Assembly (NCBI GenBank): GCA_002364735.1
Contig: DEZB01000066.1
Location: 156,480 to 220,479 of the forward strand
DNA: 64,000 bases
DNA from: Bacteroidales bacterium UBA3143
GTDB lineage: Bacteria; Bacteroidota; Bacteroidia; Bacteroidales; Dysgonomonadaceae
Reading direction: 5' to 3'
Part shown: in pieces, positions 44,759-52,304 of the stretch
Layout: every line of letters starts with the position of its first letter
Numbering within the stretch: the first letter of the stretch is position 1
Translations under genes and position numbers: made by a program
Notes under the pieces: generated by a model
Database searches by the model: none
Told to the model about the DNA's origin: nothing
The model's input: the letters and a program-made list of their open reading frames with translations, nothing else

Positions 44759-45870
44759 TTAAATCCTATTTTCAAACGATTAATTAATTTCTTAAAAGGC
44801 AATATTCTACTATGCTCAGGAGATATTATTCCAAACTTCATCGACCTACCTATAGTTGTTTTATATGAGAACCACATACCACGAAACTTTTCTTTGGGGC
44901 GTTGTTTTCCAGGACGATGAAAACCAAAATTGCCACTATGTAATATATCAGCGATTACCCAATCTGCATGTTTATTATCAGTTATCATCTCGAATGGGAA
45001 AATGTTTTCTGGAGCACCAAGGTACTTCACTGCAGTTAGCGCAAATACTTGCATTGGATAGAGTAGAGCATAAGATTTTGCTAATCTGGTAAATGAAACA
45101 GGATCAATCTCATCTTTATATTTAGAAAGAAAAAGCAACCAATCGCAAAACTGACGAAAGCCGACACCTAAGTGCACAAAATGACGAAACATGTGTTGAA
45201 AAATAAAGAAGGCATTCATCTCAACTGGTAGTTGCTGAACAGTTAATCCTTCTATTTGTATAGAAGTGAAATTCTCTTTTTCTATTAACTCTGCTTCCCA
45301 CTTCTTAAAGAGTTCGTCATACTTTTTATGATCGAAGTAAGTTATTCGTCTGTGATTTTCAATATAAACACCATCTTTGTTAAATGCATAATGCATGTGG
45401 TGACCATCCTTAATATCCACTCCTTGCGCAACTAAATATCTTTTCAACTTTTGATAATCACCTTTTCGATAAAGAAAAAGATCCAAATCTCCAACGTTTC
45501 TAAGTAGTGGTTTTGGGTAATTTACAGCATTGCTTAAACCTTTAAGCAGACAAAATGGAAAATTAGCAGCTTGATACTCTTTAGATAAGTCACCCAAAAC
45601 CTGAATCATTTTTCTATTCAGTGCTTCCGTTTGGTTAATCATAATGATAAACTGGAGTCTTAGCGGCTTTGGAGGTAAGCTTTCTTCGGGAAGAGATAAA
45701 GCCTTATCAGCAATAAGGGCATTAACGCTTTGCCGTCTTGCCATATCAACAATCCCATTCCATGAATCATTATCAAGCTTTTCAAACAGAGCTACGTCTG
45801 CTGGTATATCCCATATAGCAGCGCTCAAAAGATTCAGAAACAGTTTCTCTACATTTGAAAGGCTACTCAT
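44755..45870 (-). CDS. Nucleotidyltransferase family protein (NTP_transf_5-like)
   Basis: This protein of about 371 residues has FCLLKGLSNAVNYPKPLLRN then GDLDLFL, the G-D-x-D metal site of the NTP_transf_5 family found in lasso-peptide and other PqqD-containing clusters. The ATG at 45870 is preferred over the TTG at 45873; it overlaps the PqqD stop by eight bases, so translation is coupled. It could add a nucleotide or phosphoryl group to a peptide or to a kinase product; the target is unknown. Confidence 0.85.
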   Translation of the reverse strand: MSSLSNVEKLFLNLLSAAIWDIPADVALFEKLDNDSWNGIVDMARRQSVNALIADKALSLPEESLPPKPLRLQFIIMINQTEALNRKMIQVLGDLSKEYQAANFPFCLLKGLSNAVNYPKPLLRNVGDLDLFLYRKGDYQKLKRYLVAQGVDIKDGHHMHYAFNKDGVYIENHRRITYFDHKKYDELFKKWEAELIEKENFTSIQIEGLTVQQLPVEMNAFFIFQHMFRHFVHLGVGFRQFCDWLLFLSKYKDEIDPVSFTRLAKSYALLYPMQVFALTAVKYLGAPENIFPFEMITDNKHADWVIADILHSGNFGFHRPGKQRPKEKFRGMWFSYKTTIGRSMKFGIISPEHSRILPFKKLINRLKIGFK

Positions 45871-46132
45871 CAAATAATCCCTCTTTCGCTAATTTTTCAA
45901 TCAATTTTTGCACATCAGTTTCGGCTATGTCTCTATCTACGTTATATTTGTTTATCAGTAAGTCAATCCAATCTTCTTTGGTGAATTCTTTTTGATGTAC
46001 TTCTTGTACTAAGTAAGCAGCCGTTTTGTTTAGGCTAATTACACGGGTATAATCTAATCCCAAACCGCTATCGGATACAATCATGTATTCATCTCCGATT
46101 TTTCGAACAGTTAAGTTATCTTTTAGTTTCAT
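45863..46132 (-). CDS. PqqD-family peptide-recognition protein
   Basis: The 89-residue protein has the PqqD fold pattern: a beta-hairpin start (KLKDNLTVRKIGDEYMIV), LNKTAAYLVQ, and the helical end IAETDVQKLIEKLAKEGL. PqqD domains (RiPP recognition elements) bind the leader of a precursor peptide and present it to modifying enzymes. It lies between the peptidase and nucleotidyltransferase genes. Its presence is the main reason to read this cluster as RiPP-like. Confidence 0.9.
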   Translation of the reverse strand: MKLKDNLTVRKIGDEYMIVSDSGLGLDYTRVISLNKTAAYLVQEVHQKEFTKEDWIDLLINKYNVDRDIAETDVQKLIEKLAKEGLFDE

Positions 46133-46265
46133 TTGGTTCTATTTTAATTAGCAATTGGCTGTTAGATATTAGCCTTTATTTTTGCTTTTACTTCTATTAG
46201 TTTTCTAATCTATTTACAAACTCTTTTTAACACCACTCCTCTTACCTCACATACCAAAGCTCTTA

Positions 46266-46718
46266 CTACAATTTATTTACTCTCCTTAAAATCCCCAGCC
46301 AAACCCTGCGCATAAACGGATTTCGAGGCCATAAATAACGAAATAAATTCCATCGGAAGCTTCCTCTTTTTATTGACCTACCGTTTCTTATCACAGCAAT
46401 TGCTTCGGCAATAACATCATTGTGTGAGCAAGTTTCCAAGATAGAAATATTTCCATCTCCACGCAATAAAATATTCGAGTCTCCTATTTTTTTTACGCGA
46501 TGCAATAGGTAGTTCTCATCTTTCAATCTTACAAATAGCAATCGTCCTTTTTGAAAGGATTGTTTATTAGGTTTTTCAAGAATAATATCATCTTTACCGT
46601 CTCTAATAAATGGCATCATACTGTTACCTTTAGCACGAATACGTACACGCTCACCTTCGGCAATCCGATTGGCAACTTCTGAAAAAAATAAACTGTTATT
46701 AATTACTTTTCTGCCCAA
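46266..46718 (-). CDS. S24/S26-like serine peptidase, TTG start
   Basis: A 150-residue protein with the signal-peptidase/LexA-like core: nucleophile in AKGNSMMPFIRDG (S33), LLHRVKKI (H73) and RGDGN. The Ser-His arrangement resembles the SipW-type S26 branch, although no transmembrane anchor is obvious; a basic C-terminus may touch the membrane. No ATG fits: an in-frame stop lies 15 bases upstream, so the start is the TTG at 46718, preceded by AAAGGAAAG. It may cleave the precursor leader. About 130 bases of G/T-rich sequence separate it from the PqqD gene. Confidence 0.8.
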   Translation of the reverse strand: MGRKVINNSLFFSEVANRIAEGERVRIRAKGNSMMPFIRDGKDDIILEKPNKQSFQKGRLLFVRLKDENYLLHRVKKIGDSNILLRGDGNISILETCSHNDVIAEAIAVIRNGRSIKRGSFRWNLFRYLWPRNPFMRRVWLGILRRVNKL

Positions 46719-46730
46719 TATACTTTCCTT

Positions 46731-47600
46731 TTAATCCATCAGCGTTTCTGTAAGACTTACCGCTTCACGATCGGGACGGTTATCCAATCTATAGATGGGA
46801 ACTTCTTCCAGAATGTCGTTGACAGTTGTCATTACAATATCCCGATTTTCTTTATCGGAACGTAAAATAGCTACTGACTGATACAAAGATGTAAATGCAT
46901 CTATTCCTCTCAGTGAAGTCAACTTGTTTTTAGAACTTTGGTAGAGGCGTACAAAAGCAGCAACTTTGGCGGAGGCATTAAGATAGCAAGGTGTACTGCC
47001 ACTCCAAGGTGAACCATAAACCCTTACCGATCTATCTTTTAACATCCTTATGATGGGTTCATCATCATTCAACAATTGAGTATTGGGCACAAACTTTTGC
47101 CAGTTTTGGCTATGAGTACTTTTACCCGTCCCACTTTTTCCCATAAAAACAAGTGCTTTGCCTTCTTTTTCCATTACTGATGCATGGATCTTAATAGTTT
47201 GATGATTCACAGCAGCCATTCCATAAGCTGCACGAAGAAAAAATGCTAAAAAATGACTTTCATATCGTTCCTTAAGTGTAAGATCGCTTGTAACTGTTTT
47301 TCTATCTGCAGAAATATTAAAGCGGTGTTCAATATATTTATTTATTCCACAAACAGTTATACCCTCTAAATTATGAAAAACACGGAAAGACATTCCATCA
47401 ACCTTCATCTCATCATCGGGTTTTCTGTCAGGAACAGCTATCTTTGTATTTCCCGAAAATCGGAAAAGCAAATCAGATTTTCCATCATTATCTACCCTAA
47501 AAGGAGTAAATGAAGGTATTAGCTCTCTTGTGATATCTGCATGGGGTGTATCAATCATTAAGCTATGGTCCGCTATTTTGTAGAATAATTGTTGATTCAT
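46731..47600 (-). CDS. HPr kinase-like ATPase of a RiPP-type cluster
   Basis: The 289-residue protein has a Walker A loop GKSGTGKST (154-162) in a C-terminal HprK-like fold, with NDDEPIIRML (about 187-196) and YGSPWSGS in the positions of the HPr kinase catalytic region. In lasso-peptide clusters such kinases phosphorylate the peptide. It lacks the HPr-binding features of true HprK and no HPr gene is near. It is the first gene of the kinase-peptidase-PqqD-nucleotidyltransferase-exporter set. Confidence 0.85.
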   Translation of the reverse strand: MNQQLFYKIADHSLMIDTPHADITRELIPSFTPFRVDNDGKSDLLFRFSGNTKIAVPDRKPDDEMKVDGMSFRVFHNLEGITVCGINKYIEHRFNISADRKTVTSDLTLKERYESHFLAFFLRAAYGMAAVNHQTIKIHASVMEKEGKALVFMGKSGTGKSTHSQNWQKFVPNTQLLNDDEPIIRMLKDRSVRVYGSPWSGSTPCYLNASAKVAAFVRLYQSSKNKLTSLRGIDAFTSLYQSVAILRSDKENRDIVMTTVNDILEEVPIYRLDNRPDREAVSLTETLMD

Positions 47601-47604
47601 TGTA

Positions 47605-47612
47605 CAAAAATA
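47605..47612 (-). promoter_or_regulatory. -7 box directly before the kinase start
   Basis: On the minus strand TATTTTTG ends four bases before the kinase ATG, suggesting a leaderless transcript. The -33 box is weak. Confidence 0.4.
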
Positions 47613-47814
47613 GTTATTTTAATCATATATCATAAGACTATTAAGATTATAAGATTAATCAATTGATCGTTCACACTTCGATAAATATAACAACGGTTTA
47701 AAAATAAAGTGTTATTTGTTAATTCGATCTTTGTCTTTTTTTTTTTGAATTCAGCAACTAATTTGTGTTAGTGAAAAAACAAATCTTGAAAAATCGTTTG
47801 TGTAATAATAAAAT

Positions 47815-47849
47815 AAGAACGAAAAGAAAATTTTCTTCTTTCCGTTCTT
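47815..47849 (-). terminator. Terminator after the second fimbrillin-like gene
   Basis: AAGAACG and CGTTCTT close a long A/T stem with a 3-base bulge; a T-rich run follows on the minus strand. No gene was found elsewhere in 47613-47957. Confidence 0.6.
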
Positions 47850-47957
47850 CTTCTATATTGATGGATGTAAAAGATTCATCACAATCATCGATATTTAATC
47901 TTTGCACCTCAAGTTCATTATCTATAAAATATTCTAAGGAGAATAAGCTGGTCTTTC

Positions 47958-48974
47958 CTATGGAAGACGATTAAATGCTGCATCACTAAAATAGAATTTT
48001 CTTTCTGGAGCTGGTGCATTATCGTGTGTGACATAGAAATAATAACTCTTGCCCGCAACAGGAGCTATCGTTTTTGCTGGTTGGCTGTTAATAGTTGAAA
48101 TAGAATTAGAACCATTTGCGTTAGTAAATTCTAATTTCAATTCGGGCCAAACTTTTCCTGGCATGGGATACCATCCCCAAACAGTGATTAACTCTTCTGA
48201 AAAGTTTATTGGAAACAGGTTGAAATAAATATAGTTGTTTGAATTTCCATAATCTACAAACTTTTCAGTTGCTAAATTAAACCTCTGACCGCAAGCAATT
48301 GAATTAAACGCCCACTTTTTATCCTCATTATTTACCCCTGTCAGACGTATTTGGCTTACATTTTGTGAAATTAAATATTCAGCCATTGTTGAGTTGGGAT
48401 CATCAACGACAACACTAAATAAAGAACCAAGATGCTTAAAACTCACAGAAGTTGGTGGCGTATTTACTGGAACATTCTTATAAGAAAAATAAAGCACCAC
48501 ATCTTTTCTACTTTCTATTGAAGAGGGTCCTATATTCAAAGAACTGGCGTTATAGGGATTTCTTGGCAATAATGCAATAGTTGGATTTTCAGGAAGAAGA
48601 CCATTTCCACCATAGACTCCATAAAAATCATAAGTCCCCGTTGTAATTTCTTTAGGTAAATTTATCGAGAAGCTCGCTCTTTTTCCTGCGTTAAATATAT
48701 TTGTTACATACACCGATTGTGTAGAAACAGGAACTCCTTCTTGCACAAAAACAATCTGTATTTCATCATTCACTTTCCATGTTAGTTCTATGTTCCTTTC
48801 ATTTTTATTTAGATCCACTCTTGTTGTGGGTTCCTCTTCAGGCATTGAAGCTATCAATGATATTGTATATCCTGTTTCAATTTCATTTTCAGGCAGTAAT
48901 TCATTGCTACATGCACCAAGAAATATTATGGTTGCAATTATTGTAAAGTATACTATTTTATTTCTCATATTCAT
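47958..48974 (-). CDS. Fimbrillin-like (Mfa-like) lipoprotein
   Basis: A 338-residue lipoprotein (IFLGACSNELLPEN). Early TTRVDL, the core ELTWKVNDEIQIV, TYDFYGVYGG and the late KTIAPVAGKSYYFYVT align with its upstream neighbour at 49537-50496, so the two are tandem paralogues of the fimbrillin/Mfa-like group of Bacteroidales surface proteins. The paralogue begins MRNK, so translation may start at the second ATG (48968). The gene has a terminator on each side and probably its own promoter. Confidence 0.82.
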   Translation of the reverse strand: MNMRNKIVYFTIIATIIFLGACSNELLPENEIETGYTISLIASMPEEEPTTRVDLNKNERNIELTWKVNDEIQIVFVQEGVPVSTQSVYVTNIFNAGKRASFSINLPKEITTGTYDFYGVYGGNGLLPENPTIALLPRNPYNASSLNIGPSSIESRKDVVLYFSYKNVPVNTPPTSVSFKHLGSLFSVVVDDPNSTMAEYLISQNVSQIRLTGVNNEDKKWAFNSIACGQRFNLATEKFVDYGNSNNYIYFNLFPINFSEELITVWGWYPMPGKVWPELKLEFTNANGSNSISTINSQPAKTIAPVAGKSYYFYVTHDNAPAPERKFYFSDAAFNRLP

Positions 48975-49429
48975 TGTTTATTAAATGTTTAAAACACTAT
49001 TATTTATTTCTACAATTAAGTCTATTCTAAAGTCACGCAACTGATGAAAAAATCTTTTTTTACTTTTATATCAAAAGGGAAAAGATCAAAATAAAGTATT
49101 TAGATAAAGGGTTTTCTTGGAGAGTTAGAAGTAGAAGTTGATAAATTGATTTATTGGGCTATACTTACAGTTCGTAATTATTAATTCGATTAGTTTTAAT
49201 AAATGCAATTTATTCTTCTGTTTTTTGTTTAAATTATAAACAGATATAAATAAAAAATTGTTCATGAGGTTCGATATAGGATATAAATCTGGTCTATTAT
49301 TCAAACATAAATATATTATTATTATTTGTATAATAAAGCATTTTAAATCTTGGAACTTAATTAAATAAATAACAGGTCGCTAAAATGAAATTGAATAAAA
49401 TGGAATAAACTAAGAAAAAAGAATAAAAA
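48975..49429. other. AT-rich intergenic region, no gene seen
   Basis: About 450 very AT-rich bases between the two fimbrillin-like genes. It should hold the promoter of the downstream gene, but no clear TTTG-N19-TAnnTTTG match was found. Confidence 0.4.
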
Positions 49430-49462
49430 AAATCCAACCATTGAATGTCAATGATTGGATTT
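49430..49462 (-). terminator. Terminator after the first fimbrillin-like gene
   Basis: AAATCCAACCATTGA pairs with TCAATGATTGGATTT (one mismatch, three-base loop); on the minus strand it runs into eight T. Confidence 0.88.
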
Positions 49463-49536
49463 ATAATTTATATATGAAGAGTTTTCAATCTCCTACATAT
49501 TTTTTATATCAGTAAATACTGATATTATACTATCGA

Positions 49537-50496
49537 TTAAGGCGCAGGTACTACAAACTGATCGTTAGTGAAATTTAAATTAGTACCATCGAATGATGCA
49601 TAAAAACGATAATTCTTTCCAGCAATAACTGGTGCTGTTCTCGCAGCTTTAGTGTTTACTGTTACTAAATCGCCTGTTGAATTTGCGTCAATCATTCTAA
49701 ATCTTAGTTCTGGCCATGTACCATCAGGTAATATAGGATACCAACTCCAATAAGTAACCTCTTCACCTGGAGCAATAGTTGCAATGTTTGTAGTAAAATC
49801 TATAGAATTGATTCCAGTCCCGACATTTAGAAATAATTTAGATGTTAAATCAAATACAGTTCCAGCTTCAGCAAAATTAAACGCCCAATTTTCATTTTCA
49901 CTATCTACACTCTCAAGTCGAGCTTGTAGGAGGTCTAAAGTACCTGTAGGACAATTATTTCTTACAGTAATATTTAAAAGAGATCCAAGATGATTGAAAA
50001 CTACTCCATTTGTTACATCAGTTGATGTAACGTTCTCTGCAGCAAAGTAAAGCATTACATCATTGCTGTTTTGAACTTCTTGAAGTGAACCAGAAGTAGA
50101 TGGGGCAAGAGGTAGTAATGCATTAGTACCTGTTAATCCTCTCCCACCGTAAACACCGTAAAAATTGAATGGAGTGTTAGGTAAATTTGCACTTGTTGTA
50201 AATAATGCTCTTTTTCCATCTGAAGTGATTGATCCAGGAACTATACTTGCCGTTCCCGATCCTAAAAAATCTCCATTTTGAGTACCAAAAATTTGCAGTA
50301 CGTCATCCTCTTGCCACCTAAGAACAATATCCTTTCCTTCTTCTGTGAGAGTTACTCTTGTGGTAGGATTCTCATCGGGCATTGAGGCCGTGAATGTAAA
50401 TGTTTGAACTGGTTCAGGCAATATCTCCTCATTGCTGCAAGCACTGAAGAAAACTAATGTAGCCACAGCTACAACAGATAATAATTTATTTCTCAT
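49537..50496 (-). CDS. Fimbrillin-like (Mfa-like) lipoprotein
   Basis: A 319-residue lipoprotein (VFFSACSNEEILPEP) with PTTRVTLTEEG, IVLRWQEDDVLQIFG, FNFYGVYGGRG and PVIAGKNYRFYASFDG, as in Mfa/fimbrillin-like proteins that form or decorate fimbriae, or remain lipid-anchored at the surface. Its paralogue lies 560 bases downstream. A 52-residue leader-like gene precedes it by 33 bases, so the two are co-transcribed. Confidence 0.83.
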   Translation of the reverse strand: MRNKLLSVVAVATLVFFSACSNEEILPEPVQTFTFTASMPDENPTTRVTLTEEGKDIVLRWQEDDVLQIFGTQNGDFLGSGTASIVPGSITSDGKRALFTTSANLPNTPFNFYGVYGGRGLTGTNALLPLAPSTSGSLQEVQNSNDVMLYFAAENVTSTDVTNGVVFNHLGSLLNITVRNNCPTGTLDLLQARLESVDSENENWAFNFAEAGTVFDLTSKLFLNVGTGINSIDFTTNIATIAPGEEVTYWSWYPILPDGTWPELRFRMIDANSTGDLVTVNTKAARTAPVIAGKNYRFYASFDGTNLNFTNDQFVVPAP

Positions 50497-50529
50497 ATTT
50501 CTCTTTTGTTTGATTAAGTATTTTAATAA

Positions 50530-50688
50530 TTAATTGTGTTTGTAAAGTGATAACCAATCTTCTCCAGGCATTCCAGGTAATTCATTACTACCTGCTTGCA
50601 AAATGCTCTGCTCTGTCTCAATATGCACAACCTCAATATCTGGTGAGATATAGGTTTCTTTTTCTAATGACTTAATATTTCTTTCCAT
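50530..50688 (-). CDS. 52-residue leader-like peptide, candidate RiPP precursor
   Basis: The frame from the ATG at 50688 to the TAA at 50530 encodes a peptide starting MERNIKSLEKETYISPDIEV. The YxxPxxEVVxIExExxIL pattern followed by AGS and a short tail (NELPGMPGEDW, then LSLYKHN) is a recurrent design of small Bacteroidetes proteins that look like leader plus core. It lies directly before a fimbrillin-like gene and 3 kb upstream of the kinase-PqqD-exporter set on the same strand, so it could be the substrate. That link is inference; a small fimbria-associated protein is the alternative. Confidence 0.6.
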   Translation of the reverse strand: MERNIKSLEKETYISPDIEVVHIETEQSILQAGSNELPGMPGEDWLSLYKHN

Positions 50689-50968
50689 AACCTTATTTAT
50701 TAAAATTAAAAATGATGTGAATTTTTTTAGTATGATTATTTAGATTTTTTTTTGTGAGCTCAATCACTAATTATCATAATTTTGTTTAGTTTCTTATTTA
50801 AAACAATGACCGTGATGTTATTGTTCAAGTTTCTGTAATTTATAATTATTTAGTAGTTTCCTATATATGGATTCTTCTATTTAGAATGCTAAGTTGATAA
50901 TAATCTTTTTTACTTAAGACAGATTATTAATTATACAAAAGAGGTTTGTATTTGACTTAAACAATAAA

Positions 50969-52006
50969 TTATTCAATAAAATCATTTTGACGTAATTCTT
51001 TATCTTTCATCTCAACATGTTCAAGGAATTTTTGTTTTTCTTTGTTTGAAAGAAAGGAAGATATAAACGAATTGTTTGCCAATATCAATATATCATCTAT
51101 TGTAAGGTTCAATGCTCGTGCAACTTCCAGATAGTTTTGATTGACATACCCGCCAAAGTAGGAGGGATCGTCAGAGTTGATAGTAACCAAGAGGTTTTTA
51201 TCCAACATTTTTTTTAAAGGATGGTCTTTGAGGTCAGTTACTACTTTTAGTTTCAAGTTGGAAAGTGGACACACTGTGAGCGGTATTTGTCTTTTCACTA
51301 ATTCGGCTACCAGTCTTTTATCCTTTATCGATCGAACTCCGTGATCAATTCGCATAACGTTCAGTAAATCTATTGCTTCCCACACATACGAAGCAGGACC
51401 TTCTTCGCCAGCATGAGCAACGGTCAAGAACCCTTCTTTTTGTGCACGCTCAAACACGTTGATGAATTTGTTGGGGGGATTGCCCAATTCGGATGAATCA
51501 AGGCCTACACCAATAATTTTATCTTTGTGGTCTAACGCAAAATCCAATGTTTTCATCGCAGATTTTTCATCTAAATGACGCAAAAAACACATGATAAGCT
51601 GTGAGCTTATACCCATCTGCTTTTTACCATCCTCTAAAGCATTCGCAATTCCGTTCACCACATTTTCGAACTTCACGCCACGTGAGGTATGTGTTTGTGG
51701 GTCGAAAAATATTTCGGTATGCACCACATTGTCTTCATTTGCTTTTTTCAAATAAGCCATTGTGAGGTTGTAGAAGTCATCTTCTGTAAGAAGCACATCA
51801 GCCCCTGCATAATAGAGGTCTAAAAACTCTTGCAGATTGTTGAAGTTGTATGCTGCACGTAGTTCTTCAATGCTATTATAGTTGATTTTCACTCCATTCT
51901 TTTTTGCCATCTCAAACATGAGTTCGGGTTCTAACGAACCCTCTATGTGAAGATGCAGTTCAGCTTTTGGAATGAGACGAATGTATCGTTTTAATTCTGA
52001 TGTCAT
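50969..52006 (-). CDS. Adenosine/adenine deaminase family protein
   Basis: The metal-dependent amidohydrolase has HLHIEGSLEPELM (two zinc His), VAHAGEEGP, RIDHGVRS, TVCPLSNLKL and NSDDPSYFGGYV. The last motif is closer to adenine deaminases of the Aah1 type than to classical adenosine deaminases. I use the ATG at 52006 (345 residues); the longer frame depends on a GTG at 52048. It deaminates adenine or adenosine in purine salvage, and would complement the nucleoside hydrolase 10 kb away. Confidence 0.88.
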   Translation of the reverse strand: MTSELKRYIRLIPKAELHLHIEGSLEPELMFEMAKKNGVKINYNSIEELRAAYNFNNLQEFLDLYYAGADVLLTEDDFYNLTMAYLKKANEDNVVHTEIFFDPQTHTSRGVKFENVVNGIANALEDGKKQMGISSQLIMCFLRHLDEKSAMKTLDFALDHKDKIIGVGLDSSELGNPPNKFINVFERAQKEGFLTVAHAGEEGPASYVWEAIDLLNVMRIDHGVRSIKDKRLVAELVKRQIPLTVCPLSNLKLKVVTDLKDHPLKKMLDKNLLVTINSDDPSYFGGYVNQNYLEVARALNLTIDDILILANNSFISSFLSNKEKQKFLEHVEMKDKELRQNDFIE

Positions 52007-52304
52007 ATCTTTGGGATTAGTGCTTTTTGTGTAAGTAGCTTTTTGCACTTTCTTTTATACAACACGAAAAGTTATATTTTGTTTTAAAGGATGTAGAATA
52101 CTCATATTATATCTATTTTTGCAAGGAACAATAATTAGAATGACTGTAAAACCTTGTATTTCCAATCCCACCTTTGTACCTCTTTAGTTTATTTTAATTA
52201 GAAGCTACCGTACTTTAGTAGGAGATGACTTTGGTTATTATTAGTGAGACTATTGAATTAATAAAATAGAATTATTTAAAGGTTTTCGACAAAAATTTTT
52301 AGAG

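Noticed and set aside
47765..47955. Open frames on both strands between the kinase and a fimbrillin-like gene
   Set aside because: The plus-strand frame is antisense to all genes around it. The minus-strand frame has no start codon and runs across the terminator hairpin.
43133..50688. Classical lasso-peptide cluster
   Set aside because: No asparagine-synthetase-like cyclase and no B2-type protease is present; only the accessory kinase, nucleotidyltransferase, PqqD and exporter.
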